Part shown: in pieces, positions 26,049-33,485 of the stretch | How the letters are laid out: each line of letters opens with the position of its first letter | Numbering within the stretch: the first letter of the stretch is position 1 | Source of the DNA: Rhodanobacter sp. A1T4 | GTDB taxonomy: Bacteria > Pseudomonadota > Gammaproteobacteria > Xanthomonadales > Rhodanobacteraceae | Direction: 5' to 3' | DNA length: 64,000 bases | NCBI RefSeq assembly: GCF_014207185.1 | Contig: NZ_JACHCP010000003.1 | Location: 248,001-312,000 of the forward strand | Program-made: the position numbers and the translations under genes | Notes under the pieces: model-generated | The model's input: the letters and a program-made list of their open reading frames with translations, nothing else | The model's database searches: none | What the model was told of the DNA's origin: nothing

Positions 26049-26551
26049 TTACCGACTTGCAGGTAGCAGGTAGTGAAATTTCGTTTTGGGCAAACCGAGT
26101 TTCTTGGCCAGGGCGGTAAATTCTTTGCTGTTGGGATATTTGTTGTCATCAGTGCCTCTTGTCTCATCGAAGAAGTTGGCGGGGTCGTTGTGCGTGAGGC
26201 GCGTGTCTTTGGTGTCATGCAGGGCGACCCACTCGCAATACTCACAACCGCGCGTCAGTTCCCACCTTCAGGTAGGACGCTTGGTCCGCACACTAGCCCC
26301 ACGGCCGTGTATTGCTTTTCCAAGTCCTCGGGCTTTTCCAGTGGCACGGTTTTACCGTCTGCCGTCTTGAGCTGAAGGGTGGTTTGCGTGCAATCACAGC
26401 TCCCCGTTTTGCACTGAAGGATCGCTGTCGCTGCTCCACATGTTTTAGTGACGGGCTTGTAGTCAGCCGCGTTGGTTTGTTGAGAGAACCCCAGACCAAA
26501 GCGCGCGGTAAAGCTGGATGCAATCAGCGCGCGTGCCAGATGTCCGTTCAT
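26049..26551 (-). pseudogene. secreted hypothetical protein, frameshifted
   Basis: The frame starting at 26551 encodes a likely signal peptide (LIASSFTARFGLGFSQQTNAA) and a cysteine-rich part (KTCGAATAILQCKTGSCDC), stopping at 26255. A second frame reads on with clearly protein-like sequence (RGCEYCEWVALHDTKDTRL and further) to a stop at 26049. One extra G in the GGG read from 26263-26261 would join the two into about 168 codons, reading ...LPEGGELTRGCEYC. A sequencing error or a recent mutation are both possible. No family is recognised. It is divergent from the amidotransferase-like gene. Confidence 0.65.
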
Positions 26552-26680
26552 CGTTTGCTCCTTTAGGCCATTCCTACGTTGGCAGATGCCAGATGGCAGC
26601 TACAAAGGATTTGAAGTCACGGGAAAATCGGAGCACATTTCAAGTGTGTTGCGTTGCCAACTTGAGCAGGGGCTGGAGCT

Positions 26681-27988
26681 ATGGGTCATCGTAAATTCGA
26701 GAATCCGAAGCAAGGTGAAACGAAATTCGTCAAAGGCACACCGAGGGGATTTGTTGTACCAACAAGACCTAAGCCGGCGGAGCCTGTCACCGAGACACAC
26801 ATATTGCGACGCGGGGGGATCGTAGCGGGTCCTTATGGCACACCGGGCTTCAAGTACCAGGGAGGTGATACCCATATGTCGGTCCGCCCGGTGCGTGATC
26901 GCCAGGAACTCAGCAGCCGTATTTCCCAGAGCTTGCGAGCGCAGAATCCCATCAAGCGCCACCCCATAACCATTTCGCATCGCGAGGATGCTCGCGGGTC
27001 GGGCGCTTTCTGGGATCACTACACCATGCGCACGACTACCGGCCGTACGACGGAAATCAGTCATCATCGGGAAGTGACGCCGACACTGCAGGCGCCCGGC
27101 CATATCACCGCCAAGCAGTTCACCGGGGATTTGCCAGGAGCGCGGCCTGATAGCGGGAGCGGTTTTGGCCAGGGGTTATTGTTTATTGCCGGCGGCAATT
27201 ACGGTCTGCTGTCGGAGACACCGCGCAACACAGCTCACATTCCCACCAGCGAGGATGCGCAAAAGCGCCACCAGCGGCGTACCGGGCATGAGAAAGACCT
27301 TCTCAAGCATGCTCAGCTCACGGGGCGCCCCGTTCTGGGTATTTGTGGTGGCTCTTGGCAAGTGCTGGAGTCCTTTGGTGGCAGCACCCGAGGGGTAAAG
27401 CCGAAGACACACCAGACCCGGAAGATGCCTTACCTGACATCAAAAGGGACGGTCGCCAAGGTTGCTTCGGAACATGGTCTAAGTGTGGTTCCGCGGACCA
27501 TGTTGTCCAGCGCTTTTCGCGACGATAGCGGTAGTACGCCAGCCAAGGTCAATTCCGCTCATTGGGCCGTAGCGGAAGAAAGCGCTCCCGGCCGACTCAA
27601 GGGAGTTCCGAAAGTCGGCGCGCGGAAAGAACCCTTGCTGAAGGTAAGTGCACGCGGATCAACTGCCCTGGATCCTCCATACCTCAAGAAAACAGGTGAC
27701 TATCACCAGCAAAGTGTTGAAGCATTCGAGAGCAGGCACGGCGCTCCGGTCATGGGCATCCAATGGCACCCGGAGGCCTATGGTCACGGATTTCCTCCCA
27801 CCCAGACGCAAGCCAATCAGCGCCTGCTCAATTGGATGGCCAAAGCAGGGGATGCCTATGAAGCCCGCAGGGAAATGACCCAGGAATTCAGCAAGTGGGT
27901 CAATACAAAACGCCTTCAACCGACTTACCTAGCAAAGAACAAAGCGTTCCAACTGGCGCGCCGTAACACAAAACTGGGCTTGAAATAG
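26681..27988 (+). CDS. class I glutamine amidotransferase-like (peptidase C26) protein with unusual N-terminus
   Basis: Residues about 165-400 resemble gamma-glutamyl-GABA hydrolase-type (PuuD-like) amidotransferases: FIAGGNYGLLSET, nucleophile C222 in PVLGICGGSWQVLESFGG, KVNSAHWAVAEE, and catalytic H363 and E365 in PVMGIQWHPEAYG. So a full Cys-His-Glu triad is present. The first 160 residues (MGHRKFENPKQGETKF, then basic Pro/Thr-rich sequence) match nothing I know and lack a signal peptide. The domain also has inserted basic loops not usual for PuuD. There is no polyamine pathway gene nearby. Its 3' end abuts a truncated glycosyltransferase remnant, which suggests arrival by recombination. 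An effector or specialised hydrolase is possible. Confidence 0.7.
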   Translation: MGHRKFENPKQGETKFVKGTPRGFVVPTRPKPAEPVTETHILRRGGIVAGPYGTPGFKYQGGDTHMSVRPVRDRQELSSRISQSLRAQNPIKRHPITISHREDARGSGAFWDHYTMRTTTGRTTEISHHREVTPTLQAPGHITAKQFTGDLPGARPDSGSGFGQGLLFIAGGNYGLLSETPRNTAHIPTSEDAQKRHQRRTGHEKDLLKHAQLTGRPVLGICGGSWQVLESFGGSTRGVKPKTHQTRKMPYLTSKGTVAKVASEHGLSVVPRTMLSSAFRDDSGSTPAKVNSAHWAVAEESAPGRLKGVPKVGARKEPLLKVSARGSTALDPPYLKKTGDYHQQSVEAFESRHGAPVMGIQWHPEAYGHGFPPTQTQANQRLLNWMAKAGDAYEARREMTQEFSKWVNTKRLQPTYLAKNKAFQLARRNTKLGLK

Positions 27989-28009
27989 GGGGCGTTTGCT
28001 CTGCTGAAG

Positions 28010-28206
28010 CCGGTTGCCGCGGAGCCTTGAACATGTCCAGATCTTCTTGATAGCACCGGAGCGCCGGCTTTTTCGATCTTGTCTTTGAACGCAAGAGAAA
28101 AGAAATAGGTGACTTTCTCTTCTTGCTTAACTAGTTCACTGACCAACCCAATCGTCGGGTTGACGTGGCCGTGCGAAGGCACGCTCAAAAAGAGAGCGTT
28201 GGACAA
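28010..28206 (-). pseudogene. remnant of an MGT-family glycosyltransferase gene
   Basis: A TTG start two bases after the MFS stop reads SNALFLSVPSHGHVNPTIGL and continues KVTYFFSLAFKDKIEKAGA, which matches the N-terminus of macrolide-type UDP-glycosyltransferases (YjiC-like). The next part, YQEDLDMFK, is also typical but lies in another frame, so a one-base shift is present near 28070. Homology ends near 28010, where the amidotransferase-like gene begins to end. Only about 65 of some 400 codons remain, so it is a dead fragment. It was probably the last gene of the sigma-MFS operon. Confidence 0.75.
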
Positions 28207-28207
28207 T

Positions 28208-29497
28208 TCAAGATCCTGATTTGTTGACAGGCGGTTCGGCAATCAAGGCCGCCACCCTTTGCGGCGACAGCCGATTTCCAATGCCGCGTTGAAGTTGCCA
28301 AAGCAGTACGAACGCGACCAGCGACGTGCCGACGACAACGTAGCCGATCGTGTCGAAATGTTGGAGCTTGCCATCGGTGCCGAGCGTGACGATGTGGCCC
28401 GCGACAACGGAAGCTAGTCCGCCGGACAGTTGCTGCACAGAGGCGCCGATGGCGTTGAATGAGCCGCGCTGTGTATTCGCTGGCATCGCGGACATGAGCG
28501 CCTGAAACGGAATCATGCGCGAAAAGATCCCGACGAACATGACGGCATTGATCACGATGAGCATGGGCAAAGAGATCACTTTGAGGTGCGTATAAACCAA
28601 CACCATAACGATAGACAGTGCTGTGCCGAGCGTGAACACGCGGAACTTGCCAAACGCATCGGCGGCTTTTCCGATCAGGGGACCGAAGAAGATGGTGCAC
28701 AAGCCGGTCACCAGATAGACCATTGGAAGGCTATGCAGGTTGATACCCAGATTATTTACAACATAGGCGCTGCCAAATGGCATCAACATGAATCCGCCAG
28801 TCGTCACAAGCGCCGTCGTCGCGAAGGCGGCCAGGTAGCGCGGCTGGTTCACCGTATGAAGCAGATGCATCCATGGGCTGTGCTCCTGGGGCAAGCCGAG
28901 GTGGTCTGCTACGGGTTGCATGCGCCAACTCACGATCAAGCCACCGAGTACGCCAAGAGCGGCCATTGCCAGGAACGGCACGTGCCAATTCCATCGGTTG
29001 GATAAATACAGGCCGATCGGAATACCCAGCACCTGACTGGCGGCGAAAGCAGTCTGGATCAGGCCCATCACGCGACCGCGTATTTGCAGCGGGAACAAGT
29101 CGGTGGCAATGGCGAGCACGACCGAGCCGATGACGCCACCGAACAAGCCCGTCACGATTCGCGCCAGCAGCAGCGCCTGGAAGGTTTGGGCGAGCCCGCA
29201 CCATAGCGTGCCCGCGATGAAGCCGATATAGAAGAAAAGCAGGATCTTCTTGCGGTCGAACCGGTCGGCAAAGCCAGCCGTCAACAAGCCTGACAAGCCA
29301 GCACTGAATGCGTACGCCGACACGACCAACCCGAACTGTTTGGGGCCGATGGCGAGCGCAGGCATGATCACCGCGCCCAGTGGGGACATCAGCATGAAAT
29401 CGAGGATGACGGCAAACTGCAGGAACGCCAGTATCCCGACGACAAATTTCTGATAGCGGGAGAATTTCAGTGGCGAGGATGTGGCTGCAATGTTCAT
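28208..29497 (-). CDS. MFS transporter (DHA-type)
   Basis: A 429-residue major facilitator with about 12-14 membrane segments. The loop-2 motif is GFADRFDRKKILLFFY, preceded by LDFMLMSPLGAVIMPAL at the first segment. Drug or metabolite export is likely but the substrate is unknown. The ATG at 29497 overlaps the stop of the ferredoxin gene by four bases. The downstream glycosyltransferase remnant suggests the original operon modified and exported a small molecule. Confidence 0.85.
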   Translation of the reverse strand: MNIAATSSPLKFSRYQKFVVGILAFLQFAVILDFMLMSPLGAVIMPALAIGPKQFGLVVSAYAFSAGLSGLLTAGFADRFDRKKILLFFYIGFIAGTLWCGLAQTFQALLLARIVTGLFGGVIGSVVLAIATDLFPLQIRGRVMGLIQTAFAASQVLGIPIGLYLSNRWNWHVPFLAMAALGVLGGLIVSWRMQPVADHLGLPQEHSPWMHLLHTVNQPRYLAAFATTALVTTGGFMLMPFGSAYVVNNLGINLHSLPMVYLVTGLCTIFFGPLIGKAADAFGKFRVFTLGTALSIVMVLVYTHLKVISLPMLIVINAVMFVGIFSRMIPFQALMSAMPANTQRGSFNAIGASVQQLSGGLASVVAGHIVTLGTDGKLQHFDTIGYVVVGTSLVAFVLLWQLQRGIGNRLSPQRVAALIAEPPVNKSGS

Positions 29498-29799
29498 GCG
29501 TTTGTTCGAAGCCGGGTCAGGGTAATGGCATCTTCGGGGCACGCGCTGACGCATAGGCCACAGGCTCTGCAGGCATCAGCGTTCAGCGCGTACGCGACGT
29601 TCATGCCGTGCACGCGAAGTTTGAATTTGTGCAGCGTACCGAGGCTTCGATAGTCTTCGTCGTCGATCCGTCGAATTTCAAAAACATTCTCGGGGCACAC
29701 CCGAACGCAATCTGCCTTTCCCTCGCATTTCTTCAGGTTGACGATCGGAGCAAATACGCCCGGTTCCTGCCTGCAGGTCGCCGTCTCTTTCGCGCTCAT
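29494..29799 (-). CDS. 2x[4Fe-4S] ferredoxin-like protein
   Basis: The 101-residue protein has two cysteine clusters: CEGKADCVRVCPENVF (about 25-40) and CRACGLCVSACPEDAI (about 75-90). The second is a classic CxxCxxCxxxCP motif; the first has the variant spacing C-x5-C-x3-CP. Such proteins carry electrons between enzymes. It starts at 29799 with a four-base overlap with the upstream membrane protein stop. No obvious redox partner is encoded in the operon. Confidence 0.85.
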   Translation of the reverse strand: MSAKETATCRQEPGVFAPIVNLKKCEGKADCVRVCPENVFEIRRIDDEDYRSLGTLHKFKLRVHGMNVAYALNADACRACGLCVSACPEDAITLTRLRTNA

Positions 29800-30101
29800 T
29801 CCCGGTTGTCCCAGCTTCGACCGCGCCGCATGTTCTGACGAAACTGCTCTCTCTCGTCCGCCGTCATGGCTTGCCATTTTTCCCAGCGTTGTCCGCGCCG
29901 TCCACCGCGTCCATGGAAGCCGCCAAACAGAATGCGGCTGAGGATCAGCAGTCCTAATGCATGTAGATAGTCGACCGGGTGACTGCCTGCAAACACAGCC
30001 GGAACAACGGCGTTCCATAGCAGCATGACCAACCAGCCAAGCACAGCTATAGCCGCCAGGATGAGTACCGCCTTGCCCAGGAATCTGAATTTAAACGTCA
30101 T
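29796..30101 (-). CDS. small membrane protein in ECF sigma operon
   Basis: The 101-residue protein has two hydrophobic segments (AVLILAAIAVLGWLVMLLWNAVVPAVF and YLHALGLLILSRILFGG) and a basic C-terminal tail with MTADEREQFRQNMRRG. It lies directly after an ECF sigma factor gene, where anti-sigma factors are often found. However, it has no recognisable zinc anti-sigma motif (HxxxCxxC). It could modulate the sigma factor at the membrane, but this is inference. Confidence 0.75.
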   Translation of the reverse strand: MTFKFRFLGKAVLILAAIAVLGWLVMLLWNAVVPAVFAGSHPVDYLHALGLLILSRILFGGFHGRGGRRGQRWEKWQAMTADEREQFRQNMRRGRSWDNRE

Positions 30102-30113
30102 GTCTGTCTCCTT

Positions 30114-30665
30114 TTAAATTTCAAGTTCGTCGTATACGGTTTGCAAACGCGCCCGCAGATGCAGCACCGCATAGCGTTTGCGTGCGAGCAACGTATTGAG
30201 AGTTACGCCGGTTCGAGCCGAGATTTCTTTGAAGCTGTTTCCTTCAAATTCGTGCGCAACAAAAACTTCTCTCTGGTTCTCAGGCAGCTCATCGAGAGCC
30301 TGCTGCAAAGCCTTCAGCAGAGTGGATCTCGCATATTCCGCTTCAGGGCCCGCTTCGGGCGAGGGAAGGGCGAGGTCCAGTCGCAGCTCGCTGTCATCGC
30401 CGCCGAGGTCGCTCGTTTCGCTGATTGGGCGTGCCTTCTTTTTCCGGAAATGATCGACAATGCGATTGCGCGCCACGCGAAACAGCCACGCGCTGACATG
30501 CTCGATCGGCTCAGGAAGACGGTACGCTTCGATAAACTCGTAAAAGACGTCCTGCAAGATATCTTCCGTTTCTGCCTGATCGCGAACGCGACCCCGGATA
30601 AAATTACCGAGCCTCAGGCGTTCACGCATGACAGTTGCAGCAATAGCGCTGTCTTTGTCTGTCAT
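30114..30665 (-). CDS. ECF-type RNA polymerase sigma factor
   Basis: The 183-residue sigma factor has region 2 (about 20-85, RVRDQAETEDILQDVFYEF and AWLFRVARNRIVDHFRKKKA) and region 4 (about 125-178, LDELPENQREVFVAHEFEG and SFKEISARTGVTLNTLLARKRYA). It leads a co-directional operon with a membrane protein, ferredoxin and MFS gene, whose starts overlap. It probably directs its own operon. No standard anti-sigma gene is visible, so the activating signal is unknown. Confidence 0.92.
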   Translation of the reverse strand: MTDKDSAIAATVMRERLRLGNFIRGRVRDQAETEDILQDVFYEFIEAYRLPEPIEHVSAWLFRVARNRIVDHFRKKKARPISETSDLGGDDSELRLDLALPSPEAGPEAEYARSTLLKALQQALDELPENQREVFVAHEFEGNSFKEISARTGVTLNTLLARKRYAVLHLRARLQTVYDELEI

Positions 30666-31369
30666 TGGGTTCGGGGTATCGGCGGGTACATACGTCTGAA
30701 GACGTTTCAGAGTCAGAAATATTGTGGTTCACCACGATATATTGGTGATACCACGCGGTACAGCCGAGTTGCAGCGAGCTTTTTCATCAGCTCGGTCTCG
30801 CCAAGCGGATGCTGCAGGGCCAGGTTCCGGGATCTGGGACAGAGTTCCGGTTTGGCTAGAGAGATCATGCCGGATGCTCGATTAGCCTTAGGCTGAGCAT
30901 CCATTGAAGCGAAGAAAATCACGTGATGGCGTGTCGAGCGTGGTTTCGTCGCTCTAGATTGAGGCGGCGGCCAATGGATCAGCAGCCTTGCCTGAGAACA
31001 CGCCAACGCGCTGATGTCTGTTGAATAGAGCCACGATCTTCCTCGGCATCATGAGCATAAATTATTGAAAAATATCATTTATATGGCTTATGTTGTTGTG
31101 CCGTAATTTGTCGGCAGGCCGGTCACATTGAACGGTCTTGTGTACTTATTGGTAGCGTGCCCGGGCCCGATATTTTGCTAAGCGGATAGACAAGGTGGAT
31201 CTCCCAGGCACCTATGCCATACCCCGGAGGCAAGTGCGTACCTTGCCAGTGCGAGCCTGAAAAATTCTGCGGCGAGCAATATCAGTTTGGAAATCGATCA
31301 AAGTTGTCCTACATTGCGTTAGCCGCATAAAAGGTGGCTCATCGAAACGCCGAACCTAAAGGAAATGAC
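30666..31369. other. gene-free stretch between sigma factor and HU-like gene
   Basis: About 700 bases without a convincing gene; short minus-strand frames near 30713-31006 lack coding character. It should hold the divergent promoters of the sigma operon and of the HU-like gene. A GC-to-AT change near 31060-31120 is noticeable. Confidence 0.45.
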
Positions 31370-31753
31370 ATGGCAACAGCTAAAAAGGCCGCACCCGCAA
31401 AAGCAGCCGTCAAAGGCAAGTCGGCATCCGTCGCTCACAAGCCCATCAAGGATGCTTTGAACAAAACGACGCTCGTCGCGCATATCGTTGAAGCGAGTGG
31501 TGTGATTGCGAAGGATGTGCGCGCGGTATTGGCTGCACTCGAGGGTGCGGTTGCAGGCTCCGTCCATAAGAAGGGTGTTGGCTCATTCACATTACCTGGC
31601 CTGCTGAAGATTTCGGCTATCCAGGTTCCCGCGAAGGCCAAGCGTAAAGGTATTAATCCTTTTACCAAGGAAGAACAGTGGTTTGCCGCCAAGCCGGCAT
31701 CGGTCAAGGTCAAAGTGCGTCCGCTGAAAAAACTGAAGGATGCGGCAGCTTAA
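31370..31753 (+). CDS. HU-family DNA-binding protein with Ala/Lys-rich N-terminal extension
   Basis: The 127-residue protein begins with a roughly 30-residue Ala/Lys/Pro-rich basic tail (ATAKKAAPAKAAVKGKSA), followed by an HU-like fold (LNKTTLVAHIVEASGVIAKDV, GVGSFTLPGLLKI) and an arm and C-terminus typical of the histone-like HU subgroup (GINPFTKEEQWFAAKPASVKV). It should bend and compact DNA. Typical HU is about 90 residues, so the tail is extra. It starts at the ATG at 31370 with AAAGGAAA upstream. Confidence 0.9.
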   Translation: MATAKKAAPAKAAVKGKSASVAHKPIKDALNKTTLVAHIVEASGVIAKDVRAVLAALEGAVAGSVHKKGVGSFTLPGLLKISAIQVPAKAKRKGINPFTKEEQWFAAKPASVKVKVRPLKKLKDAAA

Positions 31754-31807
31754 GAGATACGTTGCCAGATTATGGGGATAGATCTGGCTACATCGCCGCA
31801 GAGTTGG

Positions 31808-31836
31808 GTGTACGTGGCCGCCTTAGCCACGTACAC
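31808..31836 (+). terminator. hairpin after HU-like gene
   Basis: GTGTACGTGGC (31808-31818) pairs exactly with GCCACGTACAC (31826-31836) around a seven-base loop, 55 bases past the stop. No strong T-run follows, so termination is likely but not certain. Confidence 0.55.
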
Positions 31837-31940
31837 ACATAGGCGAATTTGTGTGGACTGAGTGGTTGACCTGCATCACAGAGCGAGCAGAACGATCAGC
31901 CGGTGACGGCTCGTGATCTTCTCCACGGCGCCATCGGCGT

Positions 31941-32732
31941 TTAGCGAAGCTGATCCAGCCGCAGGCGCTGGCGTCCGTCGGTAAGACGCCATGCGGCGGA
32001 ATATGCGACCGCCACGGCGACCAGGCCGCTGGCCCCTGACAAGAGAAACATCAGCAGGATCTGGTATTTGACGGCTTCAACCGGATCGAGCCCTGCCAGG
32101 ATCTGGCCGGTCATGATGCCGGGCAGGGTGATGATGCCGGCGGCAGACATCTGGTTGATGATCGGCACCATGCCCCGGCGAATCGAGCCACGTATCAGGG
32201 TAGCCATGGCAGACCAGTAGGGGTGGCCGAGCATCAGGCGTGCTTCGATACCTGGCTGTGCTGCTTCCACGCCGCTAAGCACGCCATCCAGTGCAATGCT
32301 TCCCGCGTTCAACACACTGCCCAGAATGATACCGACGAGCGGAATAGTGTAATGCGGGTCGAACCACGGGTCGGGCCGTATGGCTGTAATCAGTGCAAAA
32401 ACGCTGGCCAGCGTTGTGGCCCCCGCCACGCTCACCAGACCAATCAGATAATTCTGTCCGTGGACGAGTGACCGATCCGGCCGCGCTGCCACTTCGCGCG
32501 CAGCGACCAGAACCATGATCATCACGATGAGACCGGTTGCTGCCGGGTTGTTGAGGGCAAAGACAAATTTCAGCACGTAACCGATCATGACGAGTTGCAC
32601 GACCATGCGAGTGGCCGCTATCGCGATCTGCTTGTGCAAACCCAGACGAAGAAAGATCGATAGTGCAATGTCGACGATGACCAGTGATGCGGCAATCGAC
32701 AAATCCGTTGGATGTAGCAGGATGGTTTTCAT
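31941..32732 (-). CDS. fetB: iron export ABC transporter permease FetB (UPF0014)
   Basis: The 263-residue permease has about seven membrane segments and family motifs VQLVMIGYVLKFVF, IVMIMVLVAAREVAARP, HYTIPLVGIILGSVLNAGS and GIITLPGIMTGQILAGLDPVEAVKYQI. FetAB of E. coli exports iron and eases oxidative stress. Its ATG overlaps the FetA stop by four bases. Confidence 0.9.
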   Translation of the reverse strand: MKTILLHPTDLSIAASLVIVDIALSIFLRLGLHKQIAIAATRMVVQLVMIGYVLKFVFALNNPAATGLIVMIMVLVAAREVAARPDRSLVHGQNYLIGLVSVAGATTLASVFALITAIRPDPWFDPHYTIPLVGIILGSVLNAGSIALDGVLSGVEAAQPGIEARLMLGHPYWSAMATLIRGSIRRGMVPIINQMSAAGIITLPGIMTGQILAGLDPVEAVKYQILLMFLLSGASGLVAVAVAYSAAWRLTDGRQRLRLDQLR

Positions 32733-33349
32733 GCGGGCAGTACCTTGCCATCCTTGATATGCATGGTCTGGTTTCCCAGCCGCTCGGCTTGGGCAGGATC
32801 ATGTGTTACCAGGATCAGCACGAGGCCACGTTCGAGCTCGCTGGCGAGAAGCGATTCCACGGCGGCCACGCTTTCCTGATCCAGCGAACTGGTGGGCTCG
32901 TCAAGGAGGAGTACCGCGGGCTTTGCCACCAAGGCCCGGATGAGAGCAAGCCGCTGCCGTTCGCCGGTCGATAGCCGCAGAACCTGCCGGCTGAAAATGT
33001 CTTCGGGCAATCGCAACTGACGAGCTAGCTCTGTCGCGGTGGTTTTGTTCTTTTCTTCAAAATGCTCAGCCACCGTTGGCGCCCACCATCCCGCCTGCGC
33101 AGGCACCAGCGTCACCTTTTGACGCCACTGCGGCGCAGGCATGGTCGTGCGATCCTCATCGCCAAGCAAGACCTTGCCCTCGGCGGCATCCATGTCCGCC
33201 ACCATGCGCAGAAAAACGCTTTTCCCCGATCCCGATGCCCCAGTGACTGTCAGGCATGTTCCCCGATCAATCGACATGCTGAAAGGCCCTGCCCAGGTAT
33301 TGCGCAGTGCGTCTATTCGGAGATTTACGGTCTGAGTGGCGTGATCCAT
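32729..33349 (-). CDS. fetA: ABC transporter ATP-binding protein FetA
   Basis: The 206-residue ATPase has Walker A GASGSGKS, the signature LSTGERQRLAL, Walker B VLLLDEPTSSLD, and the H-loop LVTHD. The short length (about 205-225) is usual for FetA. It forms a two-gene operon with fetB and energises iron efflux at the inner membrane. Confidence 0.9.
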   Translation of the reverse strand: MDHATQTVNLRIDALRNTWAGPFSMSIDRGTCLTVTGASGSGKSVFLRMVADMDAAEGKVLLGDEDRTTMPAPQWRQKVTLVPAQAGWWAPTVAEHFEEKNKTTATELARQLRLPEDIFSRQVLRLSTGERQRLALIRALVAKPAVLLLDEPTSSLDQESVAAVESLLASELERGLVLILVTHDPAQAERLGNQTMHIKDGKVLPA

Positions 33350-33485
33350 ATCGTGGCTGCTCGCATCCGGTATCTAGCGTGGCGATTTATTCGTCCACGC
33401 TAGAGAACCATGGCAGCCCTTACAAGAAGCTTCGTTAAAGCCCGGCGAATCACATGACTTCGAACATATAGCCGAAGAAAACACC

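Noticed and set aside
30713..31006. Minus-strand frame of 97 codons near the sigma factor promoter
   Set aside because: No ribosome site, no recognisable features, and mixed composition.
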